Shown here piece by piece: positions 1 through 5,097 of a stretch of DNA of 6,057 bases; the first letter of the stretch is position 1; each line of letters begins with the position of its first letter. Position numbers and translations under genes: made by a program. The DNA is from Hydrogenophaga sp. (GTDB lineage: Bacteria; Pseudomonadota; Gammaproteobacteria; Burkholderiales; Burkholderiaceae). The notes under the pieces were generated by a model. It did not search any database. It saw only the letters and a program-made list of their open reading frames with translations, and had not been told where the DNA came from. The DNA is taken from contig JALOSH010000139.1 of assembly GCA_025458545.1 (NCBI GenBank), forward strand, positions 1-6,057, read 5' to 3'.

Positions 1-330
1 GCGCCGCGCCCGCCGCCCGCGGGCGACCTGCGCGCCTACGTCACCGGGGCCATGGCCGGCGTGCACCAGCAGGGCGACCAGGCGCGCGTGGTGCTGCACC
101 AGCCGCGCGAGGTGATGGCCAAAACCATCCCCCCATCCGCCGCCACGCTGGAAGCCATCGACGACGCGCACTGCCTCATGCTCTGCGGCACCGGCCAGCT
201 GGACTCGCTGGTCTACTGGCTCATGGCGCTGGACGTGGAGTTTGATGTGCTGGAGCCGCCGGTGCTCAAGGAGCGGCTGCGCCGGGCGAGTGAGCGGGTG
301 GGGAGGAGTTTGGCGCGGGGTGGGGGGTGA
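1..330 (+). CDS. WYL-domain transcriptional regulator, C-terminal fragment (5' end outside window)
   Basis: The frame is open from base 1 to a TGA at 328-330, giving 109 visible residues. They match the C-terminal extension (WCX-type) of WYL-family regulators: a beta-rich stretch (ARVVLHQPREVMAK), then TLEAIDDAHCLMLCGTG, a hydrophobic helix (LDSLVYWLMALDVEF), and the family-typical ending VLEPPVLKERLRRASERVG. Proteins of this class combine an N-terminal winged helix with a ligand-sensing WYL domain; both would lie upstream of the window, so the DNA-binding part and the true start cannot be checked. The in-frame ATG at 52 is internal. Codon use is strongly GC-rich, as expected for the host chromosome and unlike the next gene. 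The last 48 bases, encoding RASERVGRSLARGGG plus the stop, recur in altered form at 1957-2004. Family assignment is from remembered pattern similarity. Confidence 0.8.
   Translation, partial: APRPPPAGDLRAYVTGAMAGVHQQGDQARVVLHQPREVMAKTIPPSAATLEAIDDAHCLMLCGTGQLDSLVYWLMALDVEFDVLEPPVLKERLRRASERVGRSLARGGG
283..330 (+). repeat. Imperfect 48-bp direct repeat, copy 1 (tail of WYL gene)
   Basis: Aligned without gaps to 1957-2004, 39 of 48 positions are identical, and both copies end in TGA. Read in the frame of the WYL gene it encodes RASERVGRSLARGGG; the second copy encodes RAGERVGRSLAGWGG. Similarity falls away at once on both sides. The sequence is very G-rich, so some matching is expected by composition, but the opening 20 bases differ at only one position. 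Confidence 0.55.
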
Positions 331-420
331 TATTTCAGAAAGGACGGGAGCAGAGGCTTGAAGGGCGAAGCGGGACTGCAGCCGGTGAGAAGCGGTAACG
401 TGCTCAAGGCGCCCAACCCG

Positions 421-450
421 TGCAAACACGGTCATCGCATACTGTTTGCA
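421..450. promoter_or_regulatory. Perfect 8-bp inverted repeat in the leader of the GC-poor gene
   Basis: TGCAAACA (421-428) and TGTTTGCA (443-450) are exact reverse complements separated by 14 bases. The right arm ends on the A of the ATG at 450. The arms are centred about 22 bp apart, two helical turns, which suits a dimeric DNA-binding protein, so an operator (possibly autoregulatory) is plausible. As RNA, the hairpin would bury the ATG. Neither function is shown; the palindrome itself is directly visible. Confidence 0.45.
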
Positions 451-1250
451 TGAACCACTTGTTTCCGCAGACGATCACCGCTCTTTCCAACGCATTTCGA
501 CGCCTTGAACAGCAAGTACCGCATCCAAAGCAGATTCCTTTTCGGGATGGTTTTGTCTACAGATTCGTCGAACAATCCCTGGAGCAAGCGCTCCTTCTCA
601 AATTTGCCCGTGTGGTGACAGGACTTCGCGCTGTAGAAGTCCTACTAAAAGCAGGACTTCTACAAGAGATGGCCGCTACTTGCCGCATGCTGGACGAGAT
701 CTGCGAAGACATTGCGTTCCTTTCAGCGCCCCTAACAAACGACAAAGTCACTGAATTACACGATCGGTACCTTCGCGGATTCTGGGCAGAAGAGTTTCAA
801 GACTCCGACAACACACTTGCTCGACACCAAAAACCAGATACGCCAAAACGCAGCAAGGTTCAGGCATACGTGCAAAGAACTCTGAATCCAGTGGACAACC
901 CATCAAAAATGTCAGACGTCAGCCAAGCCGTCAGCAGCACTTACTCTGGCTTTGTTCATGCCTCTGCTCCTCAGGTACTAGATCTATACGGAGGTGATCC
1001 TCCCCATTTCCATATAGAAGGAATGCAACAGACACCTCGAATGGATGACCACGTCTACGACGCATGGAACTACTTCTACCGAGGTATTGCCGCAGGGATC
1101 TTTGTGGCCAGGGCGTTTGGTGATCGACCCCTCTCAAAAGCGCTCGGAAATTTCCACGACAGATACCTAGAGGCATCTGGTGAACGAGCAGAGGGAATAT
1201 CGCGTATCGCCGGTACTGAGCCCCCAACTCGCCCAGCAAATAGACAGTGA
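450..1250 (+). CDS. Hypothetical soluble alpha-helical protein, GC-poor gene
   Basis: Predicted protein of 266 residues ending at TGA 1248-1250. I chose ATG 450, giving MNHLFPQTITALSNAFRRLE. A GTG at 420 is also in frame and has a weak AAGG 10 bases upstream, and would add 10 residues; a TAA at 396-398 closes the frame further up. No signal peptide or membrane segment is visible. The N-terminal half looks helical and amphipathic (EQALLLKFARVVTGLRAVEVLL, then MLDEICEDIAFL), followed by a charged, probably linker region with AEEFQDSDN. The C-terminal half carries SSTYSGFVHASAPQ, YGGDPPHFH and DAWNYFYRG. The YSGFVHAS segment recalls the C-terminal motif of DUF5677-like proteins, but this is a weak resemblance and I assign no function. 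The gene is visibly less GC-rich than its neighbours and uses many A/T-ending codons, which suggests recent transfer. It stands alone: the next same-strand gene remnant begins over 500 bp away. Confidence 0.8.
   Translation: MNHLFPQTITALSNAFRRLEQQVPHPKQIPFRDGFVYRFVEQSLEQALLLKFARVVTGLRAVEVLLKAGLLQEMAATCRMLDEICEDIAFLSAPLTNDKVTELHDRYLRGFWAEEFQDSDNTLARHQKPDTPKRSKVQAYVQRTLNPVDNPSKMSDVSQAVSSTYSGFVHASAPQVLDLYGGDPPHFHIEGMQQTPRMDDHVYDAWNYFYRGIAAGIFVARAFGDRPLSKALGNFHDRYLEASGERAEGISRIAGTEPPTRPANRQ
620..664 (+). repeat. Two overlapping, mutually exclusive hairpins inside the GC-poor gene
   Basis: TGTAGAAGTCCT (632-643) and AGGACTTCTACA (653-664) form a perfect 12-bp stem with a 9-base loop. The arm 636-643 (GAAGTCCT) can instead pair perfectly with AGGACTTC at 620-627 across an 8-base loop. 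AGGACTTC occurs at 620-627 and again at 653-660, 33 bases (11 codons) apart, encoding the repeated Gly-Leu of TGLRA and AGLLQ. The complementarity is directly visible; any regulatory role is inference. Confidence 0.5.
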
Positions 1251-1312
1251 GTGCGTCCAGCCTTCTGAGCGCTTGAAATGGGTACGACAAGTGAGCTTCA
1301 TGGACATGCACC

Positions 1313-1795
1313 TCATTGTGGCCGCGTCAGCCAAGCCCGCCAGCTCCCCAGCTCGGTGATCTCGGTCCCACCCTCGACCCCAACCGCCTCACACACAAAC
1401 CCGCTCACCCACGAGCCATCGGCCAGCTTCACCTTGGCGATGCCCAGCGGCGCGGGGATGCCGTCGACGAAGCTGCCGAAGTGTTCGGCGGGCAGTTCCC
1501 AGACTTCCATGTCGATGGCGGCGCCGCCTTCGTTGACGCGCACCATGCCGGGCCGCTGGACCGGGCCGCCGGCGAGGGCGTAGAACTTGTATTCGGGAGC
1601 GGACTGAACCGCGCCGAGCAGGCGCGCGCTGCGTTGGGTGAGTTGCCAGTTGAGCGGCAGGCCGCTGAGGTGGGCACCGCAGACGGCGACCTTGACGGTG
1701 CCGGCGGTGTTGCTGCCTTTGGGCAGGTCGGTGGTGGTGATGGCGGGGGTGTCGGCCAGCGTTGCGGTGGTGGCGCCGAGTGACAGCGCCGCCTG
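1313..1795 (-). pseudogene. 5'-truncated allophanate hydrolase C-terminal-domain protein
   Basis: Read on the minus strand, this frame gives a clear match to the C-terminal domain of allophanate hydrolase (AtzF type). In order: VKVAVCGAHLSGLPLNWQLT, YKFYALAGGPVQRPGMVRV, IDMEVWELPAEHFGSFVDGI, PAPLGIAKVKLADG, and an intact end at GSWRAWLTRPQ followed by TGA (1313-1315). This domain also exists as a stand-alone protein. Upstream, residues RSQAALSLGATTATLADTPA look like the hydrophobic and cleavage regions of a signal peptide, possibly Tat type, which would favour an exported stand-alone form; they could equally be the end of the amidase part of a full AtzF. Homology stops near 1795-1800. The frame stays open to 1855, but it has no ATG, GTG or TTG above the internal ATG at 1544-1546, which would start inside the domain. 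I therefore call it a gene that lost its start. The bases beyond are the LysR remnant on the other strand. Confidence 0.75.
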
Positions 1796-1800
1796 CGACC

Positions 1801-1938
1801 GACTGGGCGCTGCCCACGGCCCCGGTGCATGCGGTGTTCGCCAGTGCGCGTTACCTCACGCCCAAGGTACGGGCATTCATCGATCTGGCGGTCGGCTCGT
1901 TTGCCGGCGAAGCCGGTTCCGGGCGGCCCGACGCCTGA
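1801..1938 (+). pseudogene. LysR-family regulator, C-terminal remnant
   Basis: The plus-strand frame beginning DWALPTAPVHAVFASARYL, continuing TPKVRAFIDLAVGSFAGE and ending at TGA 1936-1938, is the typical C-terminal end of a LysR-type regulator: the last strand of the effector domain (PVHAVF), then the Ser-x-Arg-Tyr-Leu and Lys-Val-Arg-Ala-Phe-Ile-Asp motif. Only about 45 residues of a usual 300 remain, so the DNA-binding helix-turn-helix and nearly all of the effector domain are missing. To the left the same frame runs into sequence that is antisense to the allophanate-hydrolase-type remnant and shows no LysR similarity. No start codon or ribosome binding site precedes it. It is divergent from that remnant, the usual layout for a LysR regulator and its target gene. 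Confidence 0.7.
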
Positions 1939-1956
1939 TGGCCGTGGGGCGCGCCC

Positions 1957-2004
1957 CGGGCGGGTGAGCGGGTGGGAAGGAGCCTGGCGGGTTGGGGCGG
2001 GTGA
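1957..2004 (+). repeat. Imperfect 48-bp direct repeat, copy 2
   Basis: This segment matches the 3' end of the WYL regulator gene (283-330) at 39 of 48 positions without gaps. In the same reading frame it encodes RAGERVGRSLAGWGG and a TGA. It starts 18 bases after the LysR stop and follows a 12-bp GC palindrome, GGGGCGCGCCCC (1946-1957). It may be the tail of a second, deleted WYL-type gene or a trace of a duplication. Coding function on its own is unlikely. Confidence 0.5.
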
Positions 2005-2105
2005 GCCTGGGGGTTCTACGGGTGCTCTCGACCCTTCGGCGCATTTCGACCGGGTCGGCTTGAACACCCGTGCCGCATCGGACCATGGCGCCGACCTGCG
2101 GGTCT

Positions 2106-2795
2106 TCACCCACGTTTTTCCTTCTCGGAGACACGCCCTGGTGTCGGCTCCCGCTCGGGCGTGATGCCCAGGCCCTGAAGCACCAGTGCCAGACCCAACT
2201 CGAAAGTCTGGTCGAACTGGTCGGGGGCAAAGTAGCGGCCCGCCCGGGCCACTTCCGGGTGGTGAAGGGCCAAGTCCTCCTCGGTGATGGGACTCAGTGA
2301 CGACGGCCCCTGGGCATAGCCGCTGGTTTCGTCAAGGGTTGCGCCCAGCATGTAGTACCCGAGCACCCGGAATCCCCGTGCCGCTTGCTCGTCCGGCAAG
2401 CCGGCATCGACGAAGCACGAGAGGATCTCACCGAGGAACGCCACGCCTGTGGCGGAGTTCCAGCGATGCAGGGCGAGCCAGGGGTAGAAGCGGGCATGGC
2501 GGCGTGCCATCGTGCGCCAACTGTGGGCCAGTTGTCGAAGACGCTCGTGCGGCCCGAGGTCGCGCATCGGGATGGGAATGCCCGCCAACACCCGGTCGAC
2601 CAGTGCGTCAAGCACATGCGCCTTGCTCGGGAAGTGGTGGTACAGGCTCATGGCCTCACAACCAAGCGCATCGCCCAGGCGCCGTGTGCTGAATGCTTCC
2701 ATGCCGTCGCGCTCGATCAGCGCCAGCGCCTCCTCTTCGATCCGCTCGCGGCTCAAGGCTGGCCGCTCTGACGTGCGCTTGTGTTTCATGTTCAT
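2106..2795 (-). CDS. TetR/AcrR-family transcriptional repressor
   Basis: Predicted protein of 229 residues. The N-terminal domain is a classic TetR helix-turn-helix: LSRERIEEEALALIERDG (about residues 14-31), then FSTRRLGDALGCEAMSLYHHF (about 35-55) and the following helix SKAHVLDALVDRVL. The C-terminal ligand-binding and dimerisation region (WRTMARRHARFYPWLALH, GFRVLGYYMLGATLDETSGY, FELGLALVLQGL) resembles the TetR_C class and ends in a charged tail, VSEKEKRG. I start it at ATG 2793-2795; a second ATG two codons in (2787-2789) is equally possible, and neither has a strong ribosome binding site. It is divergent from the MAPEG-hydrolase-lipoprotein gene set. The palindromic sites at 2820-2856 lie between them, so it probably represses both that operon and itself. 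The inducer is unknown; family membership is secure, the target is inferred from position. Confidence 0.93.
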   Translation of the reverse strand: MNMKHKRTSERPALSRERIEEEALALIERDGMEAFSTRRLGDALGCEAMSLYHHFPSKAHVLDALVDRVLAGIPIPMRDLGPHERLRQLAHSWRTMARRHARFYPWLALHRWNSATGVAFLGEILSCFVDAGLPDEQAARGFRVLGYYMLGATLDETSGYAQGPSSLSPITEEDLALHHPEVARAGRYFAPDQFDQTFELGLALVLQGLGITPEREPTPGRVSEKEKRG

Positions 2796-2818
2796 GACAT
2801 CCGTACAACGGAAAACAC

Positions 2819-2846
2819 TTTACAGTGTAAGTCAATCTGATAGACT
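2819..2846 (+). promoter_or_regulatory. Candidate promoter for the MAPEG operon
   Basis: TTTACA (2819-2824) matches the -35 consensus at 5 of 6 positions, and TAGACT (2841-2846), 16 bases later, matches the -10 consensus at 4 of 6. Transcription would begin near 2853, leaving a leader of about 137 bases. Both hexamers overlap the palindromic operator arms, which fits repression by promoter occlusion. No equally good promoter was found for the divergent repressor gene. Confidence 0.35.
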
Positions 2847-2856
2847 TACACCGTAA
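2820..2856. promoter_or_regulatory. Paired palindromic operator, probably for the adjacent TetR repressor
   Basis: The region 2820-2833 is the reverse complement of 2843-2856 with a single mismatch (13 of 14), around a 9-base spacer. Each arm is itself a palindrome: TTACAGTGTAA (2820-2830) is perfect about its centre, and CTTACACCGTAAG (2845-2857) has perfect 5-base arms about ACC. The two sites are 26 bp apart. TetR-family dimers typically bind short palindromes between divergent genes, and pairs of such sites often bind two dimers. The common core is TTAC-NNN-GTAA. Binding is inferred from form and position. Confidence 0.7.
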
Positions 2857-2899
2857 GAATAAAAGTTCGTCCCTTCGGCCGCCAACAACAGGAGCTGTC

Positions 2900-2980
2900 T
2901 TGAGCCAACGCCATCAAGTCCATTCGCTGCGCTTCAGCCGCCTCGCGCGGGCCCCAGCAATCCAAACAGCCTGCTGGTGA
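2900..2980 (+). CDS. Possible 26-residue leader peptide
   Basis: A TTG at 2900-2902 follows AGGAG (2890-2894) by five bases, a better ribosome binding site than that of the next gene. It opens 26 codons (MSQRHQVHSLRF, then an Arg/Ala-rich part ending TACW) to a TGA at 2978-2980, nine bases before the MAPEG start and in the same frame. It could be a translated leader or the start of a decayed gene. The TTG start and short length make it speculative. Confidence 0.25.
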   Translation: MSQRHQVHSLRFSRLARAPAIQTACW

Positions 2981-2989
2981 AAGAAGGCC

Positions 2990-3385
2990 ATGTCACGCAT
3001 ACACATCGTTGCTACCGGCATCGCTGTCCTCGCGCTGCTGCTGACGGGTCTGTCTCTCCACGTATCGCGGTTGCGACTGCGACATCAGGTCAGTTTTGGC
3101 GATGGTGGACACAAGGACCTGCTGGTTGCCATGCGTGCCCACGGCAACGCTCTGGAGCACACGACCCTGTTTGGTCTTCTCGCGCTGGCAGCGTCCGCAC
3201 TGCCCGGGTTGTCGGCAACTGTGCTCGGTACCTGCTGCGCTGTGTTCGTCTTCGCCCGGTTTCTTCATGCGTGGGCGATCTTTTCTCGACGTCTGCCCTG
3301 GCGGCAAGCGGCTCATGCCGCGAGTACGTTCATCCACGTGGTGCTGGCACTGCTCATTGCGTGGCATGTTGGGCAAGTGCCATGA
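2990..3385 (+). CDS. MAPEG-family integral membrane protein
   Basis: Predicted protein of 131 residues with four hydrophobic segments, at about residues 5-24, 57-72, 76-97 and 108-126. The segment MRAHGNALEHTTLFGLLAL (48-66) is the hallmark of the MAPEG superfamily (membrane-associated proteins in eicosanoid and glutathione metabolism), whose members include microsomal glutathione transferases; many bacterial members remain uncharacterised. Length and topology fit the family. AAGAAGG (2981-2987) lies only two bases before ATG 2990; the next in-frame ATG (3131) would delete the first membrane helix, so 2990 is preferred. It is the first full-size gene of the operon and its stop overlaps the next start (ATGA at 3382-3385), implying translational coupling. 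Glutathione-linked chemistry on a lipophilic substrate is possible but cannot be read from sequence alone. Confidence 0.9.
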   Translation: MSRIHIVATGIAVLALLLTGLSLHVSRLRLRHQVSFGDGGHKDLLVAMRAHGNALEHTTLFGLLALAASALPGLSATVLGTCCAVFVFARFLHAWAIFSRRLPWRQAAHAASTFIHVVLALLIAWHVGQVP

Positions 3386-4491
3386 CCCCCCGCCTTGGCC
3401 AGTGGCGCTCGTCCGGCCGGTTCTTCGAGTGGAACGGTCACCGCGTGTTCTTTCGTGACCAAGGCAGCGGGCCTGCTGTTCTGATGCTGCACGGCTACCC
3501 CACCGGCTCCTTCGATTGGCACGCCATCTGGCACCAGCTCGGGGAGGACCACCGCCTGATCGCGCCCGACTTTCTTGGCATGGGGTTCTCCGACAAGCCA
3601 CGGCACCACGATTACGCCTTGTCCAGCCATGCAAGGACCATCGATGCCTTGCTGACCTGGCTGGGTGTGGCCCAGGTGCACGTGGTCGCGCATGATCTCG
3701 GTGTACGTGTGGTCCAGGAAATGCTGGCACAGCGAGAGACCCATCCAGGTCTGGCGTCGATCGACAGCCTGGTGCTGCTCAATGGCGCCATGTGTCCGCA
3801 GGCGTATCGACCCAGGCCGATACAACGCCTTCTGGCCGGACCCATCGGGGCCTGGCTTGGCCCGCGCATACCCCGGTTCGCCTTCGAAAGTGCCATCAGG
3901 GGGTTGTTCGGAAAGCATACCCAGCCTTCCCCCGCTTTGCTCGACGAGTTCTGGGCGCTGCTCGAACACGGTGGTGGCCGCCGGGTCACCCACGCCGTTG
4001 GCGCCTTCTGGCGGTCGGACCCCACCATCCAGGATCGGCTGGTCGGCGCTTTGCTGCGCAGCCAGGTGGCGTTGCGGTTGATCAACGGTTCCGCTGATCC
4101 GAACTCCGGGAGCCACATGGTCAACCAATGGTTGACCTGGGCACCTCAAACCGACGTGGTGCGCTTCGACACCGTGGGTCATTGGCCGCATATCGAAGTC
4201 CCGCAGCTCACGGCCGCGGCCATTGTCGAGTTCTGGACCACGTTGCGGCGCATCGGTCCGCAAGGGCATGCGCAGTCCAAGGCCGTGGATGCGGTGCACG
4301 GGCAATGGCAGCCGACAGCGGCAGCTTCGAGTCTGCAGCCTGCTGGTCAGACGGGGGATCGGGCGCTTCGACGGTGGGTGCGCCGTTTCTCTGCAGGGAG
4401 CAAGCCGCTGACCGCATCAGGCATGCCGCCCATGGGCGCAACGGGCGGCGTTCGCTCCCGTCCTCAATCTCCCTTTCGTTCAACACCATGA
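3382..4491 (+). CDS. Alpha/beta hydrolase, MEST/PEG1-like, with long C-terminal extension
   Basis: Predicted protein of 369 residues. The frame is open further upstream, but the ATG at 3382 overlaps the MAPEG stop and gives an ordinary N-terminus, so I use it. Visible fold elements are the oxyanion-hole motif LHGYP (36-40), the segment APDFLGMGFSDKPR (61-74), the nucleophile elbow VVAHDLG with Asp105, the acid in NGSADPNSG (Asp239), and the catalytic histidine in VGHWPH (His267). Asp rather than Ser as nucleophile is shared with epoxide hydrolases and dehalogenases, but the Trp after the nucleophile typical of many of those is Leu here. The combination DFLGxGFSDKP, HDxG, LLNGAMCPQAYRP and NGSADP resembles mammalian MEST/PEG1 most closely, so the substrate is unknown and may be a lipid-like ester or epoxide. 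The fold ends near residue 290; about 75 further residues are Gly/Ala/Arg-rich and match nothing I know. The stop overlaps the next start in ATGA. Confidence 0.88.
   Translation: MTPRLGQWRSSGRFFEWNGHRVFFRDQGSGPAVLMLHGYPTGSFDWHAIWHQLGEDHRLIAPDFLGMGFSDKPRHHDYALSSHARTIDALLTWLGVAQVHVVAHDLGVRVVQEMLAQRETHPGLASIDSLVLLNGAMCPQAYRPRPIQRLLAGPIGAWLGPRIPRFAFESAIRGLFGKHTQPSPALLDEFWALLEHGGGRRVTHAVGAFWRSDPTIQDRLVGALLRSQVALRLINGSADPNSGSHMVNQWLTWAPQTDVVRFDTVGHWPHIEVPQLTAAAIVEFWTTLRRIGPQGHAQSKAVDAVHGQWQPTAAASSLQPAGQTGDRALRRWVRRFSAGSKPLTASGMPPMGATGGVRSRPQSPFRSTP
4425..4449 (+). repeat. GC-rich hairpin near the end of the hydrolase gene
   Basis: GCCGCCC (4425-4431) pairs perfectly with GGGCGGC (4443-4449) around an 11-base loop. 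A 12-bp palindrome CGCCCATGGGCG (4427-4438) overlaps it and offers an alternative fold. It lies 38 bases before the first lipoprotein start. No T-tract follows, so a standard intrinsic terminator is unlikely; an attenuating or mRNA-stabilising hairpin is possible. Confidence 0.3.
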
Positions 4492-5054
4492 AAGAGCAGT
4501 TCATGCCCATTTTCTCGATGATCAAGTGGCGTATACGCCCGCACGTCCTTGCCTTGTCGTCCGTGGCAGCGGTCGTCGTGAGCGCTTGCGGCGGGGGAAG
4601 TGACGGCCCCTCCGATGTGGACCCTGGTGGTGCTTCTCCATCGACCTCCATCCATGCCCTGGCAGGTGATTGGGTCCAAAGCGGTTGCGTCAGCACGGGC
4701 AGTCAATCGTTCAAGAAATTCCTTCGGGCCCGCATCACCGGACAGGCCGCGCTCGACTACCACGAGGGTGTGCTGACCTTTGGGGGTACCGAATGCAGAG
4801 GGGCTTCGGTGCTGGCTGGTCCATCCAGGCTGGGCACAGTGACCGTTGAACAGACCAGATCGAACGACGATCTGGTCGCGCATTGGGGTGTGTTCCGCAC
4901 GGTGACCGGCACCCGGTCCGGTGCCATCTGGACGCTGCGGCCCGGCAACTTGTTGTGTCTGCTGGGCGACGAGATCCCCACCAATCAACCAACGCTGTCT
5001 GCCGTGTCAGCAAGCCTCGCGACGGTTCCCAGAGACAACTGCTTTTCCAGATGA
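4488..5054 (+). CDS. Putative outer-membrane lipoprotein, unknown function (188 aa)
   Basis: The protein begins MKEQFMPIFSMIKWRIRPHV, with a positively charged region, a hydrophobic stretch (about 20-33) and a lipobox V-S-A-C giving lipidated Cys34. The following GGGSDG is typical of Burkholderiales lipoproteins. ATG 4488 overlaps the hydrolase stop (ATGA) and so suits coupled translation; ATG 4503, preceded by AAAGAG, is the alternative and would keep the signal. The mature part starts with LAGDWVQSGC, a pattern seen in small beta-barrel, lipocalin-like domains, and has four cysteines (67, 103, 157, 185) that could form two disulfides in the periplasm. The context TECRGASVLAG and alternating hydrophobic strands support a beta-rich fold. 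The frame extends upstream to 4128, but that part is only the shadow of the hydrolase. No family was recognised with confidence; the lipoprotein call is strong, the role unknown. Confidence 0.85.
   Translation: MKEQFMPIFSMIKWRIRPHVLALSSVAAVVVSACGGGSDGPSDVDPGGASPSTSIHALAGDWVQSGCVSTGSQSFKKFLRARITGQAALDYHEGVLTFGGTECRGASVLAGPSRLGTVTVEQTRSNDDLVAHWGVFRTVTGTRSGAIWTLRPGNLLCLLGDEIPTNQPTLSAVSASLATVPRDNCFSR
4853..4877 (+). repeat. Perfect 10-bp hairpin inside the lipoprotein gene
   Basis: GACCAGATCG (4853-4862) and CGATCTGGTC (4868-4877) are exact reverse complements around the loop AACGA. The stem lies within codons for TRSNDDLV. It is a stable short hairpin for coding sequence, with no T-tract after it. 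Confidence 0.45.
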
Positions 5055-5097
5055 TCCCCTTTCAACCTGCACATCCACCTGAACCCCTGGAGCATGT

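Noticed and set aside
331..1312. The GC-poor block as an insertion sequence or integron cassette
   Set aside because: No terminal inverted repeats, target-site duplication, transposase or attC-like structure could be found at its edges.
1313..1546. Intact 77-residue gene starting at ATG 1546
   Set aside because: The start lies inside the conserved domain; the frame upstream still carries family sequence (VKVAVCGAHLSGLPLN), so the real start is missing rather than at 1546.
1429..2109. Long minus-strand open frame of 226 residues
   Set aside because: It is rich in Pro, Arg and Ser, has no domain, and overlaps the two gene remnants in other frames; such frames are common in GC-rich DNA.
2977..3381. 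Upstream extension of the hydrolase frame to a GTG at 2977 (504 residues in total)
   Set aside because: The same DNA encodes a convincing MAPEG protein in another frame, and the extension has no recognisable domain. The ATG at 3382 overlaps the MAPEG stop and gives a normal hydrolase N-terminus.
3313..4305. Minus-strand open frame of 330 residues opposite the hydrolase
   Set aside because: It is antisense to a gene with clear catalytic motifs, and its own sequence shows no family pattern.
4128..4487. Upstream extension of the first lipoprotein frame
   Set aside because: It overlaps the hydrolase coding sequence, is Arg/Ala/Gly-rich like a shadow frame, and would bury the lipoprotein signal peptide in mid-protein.
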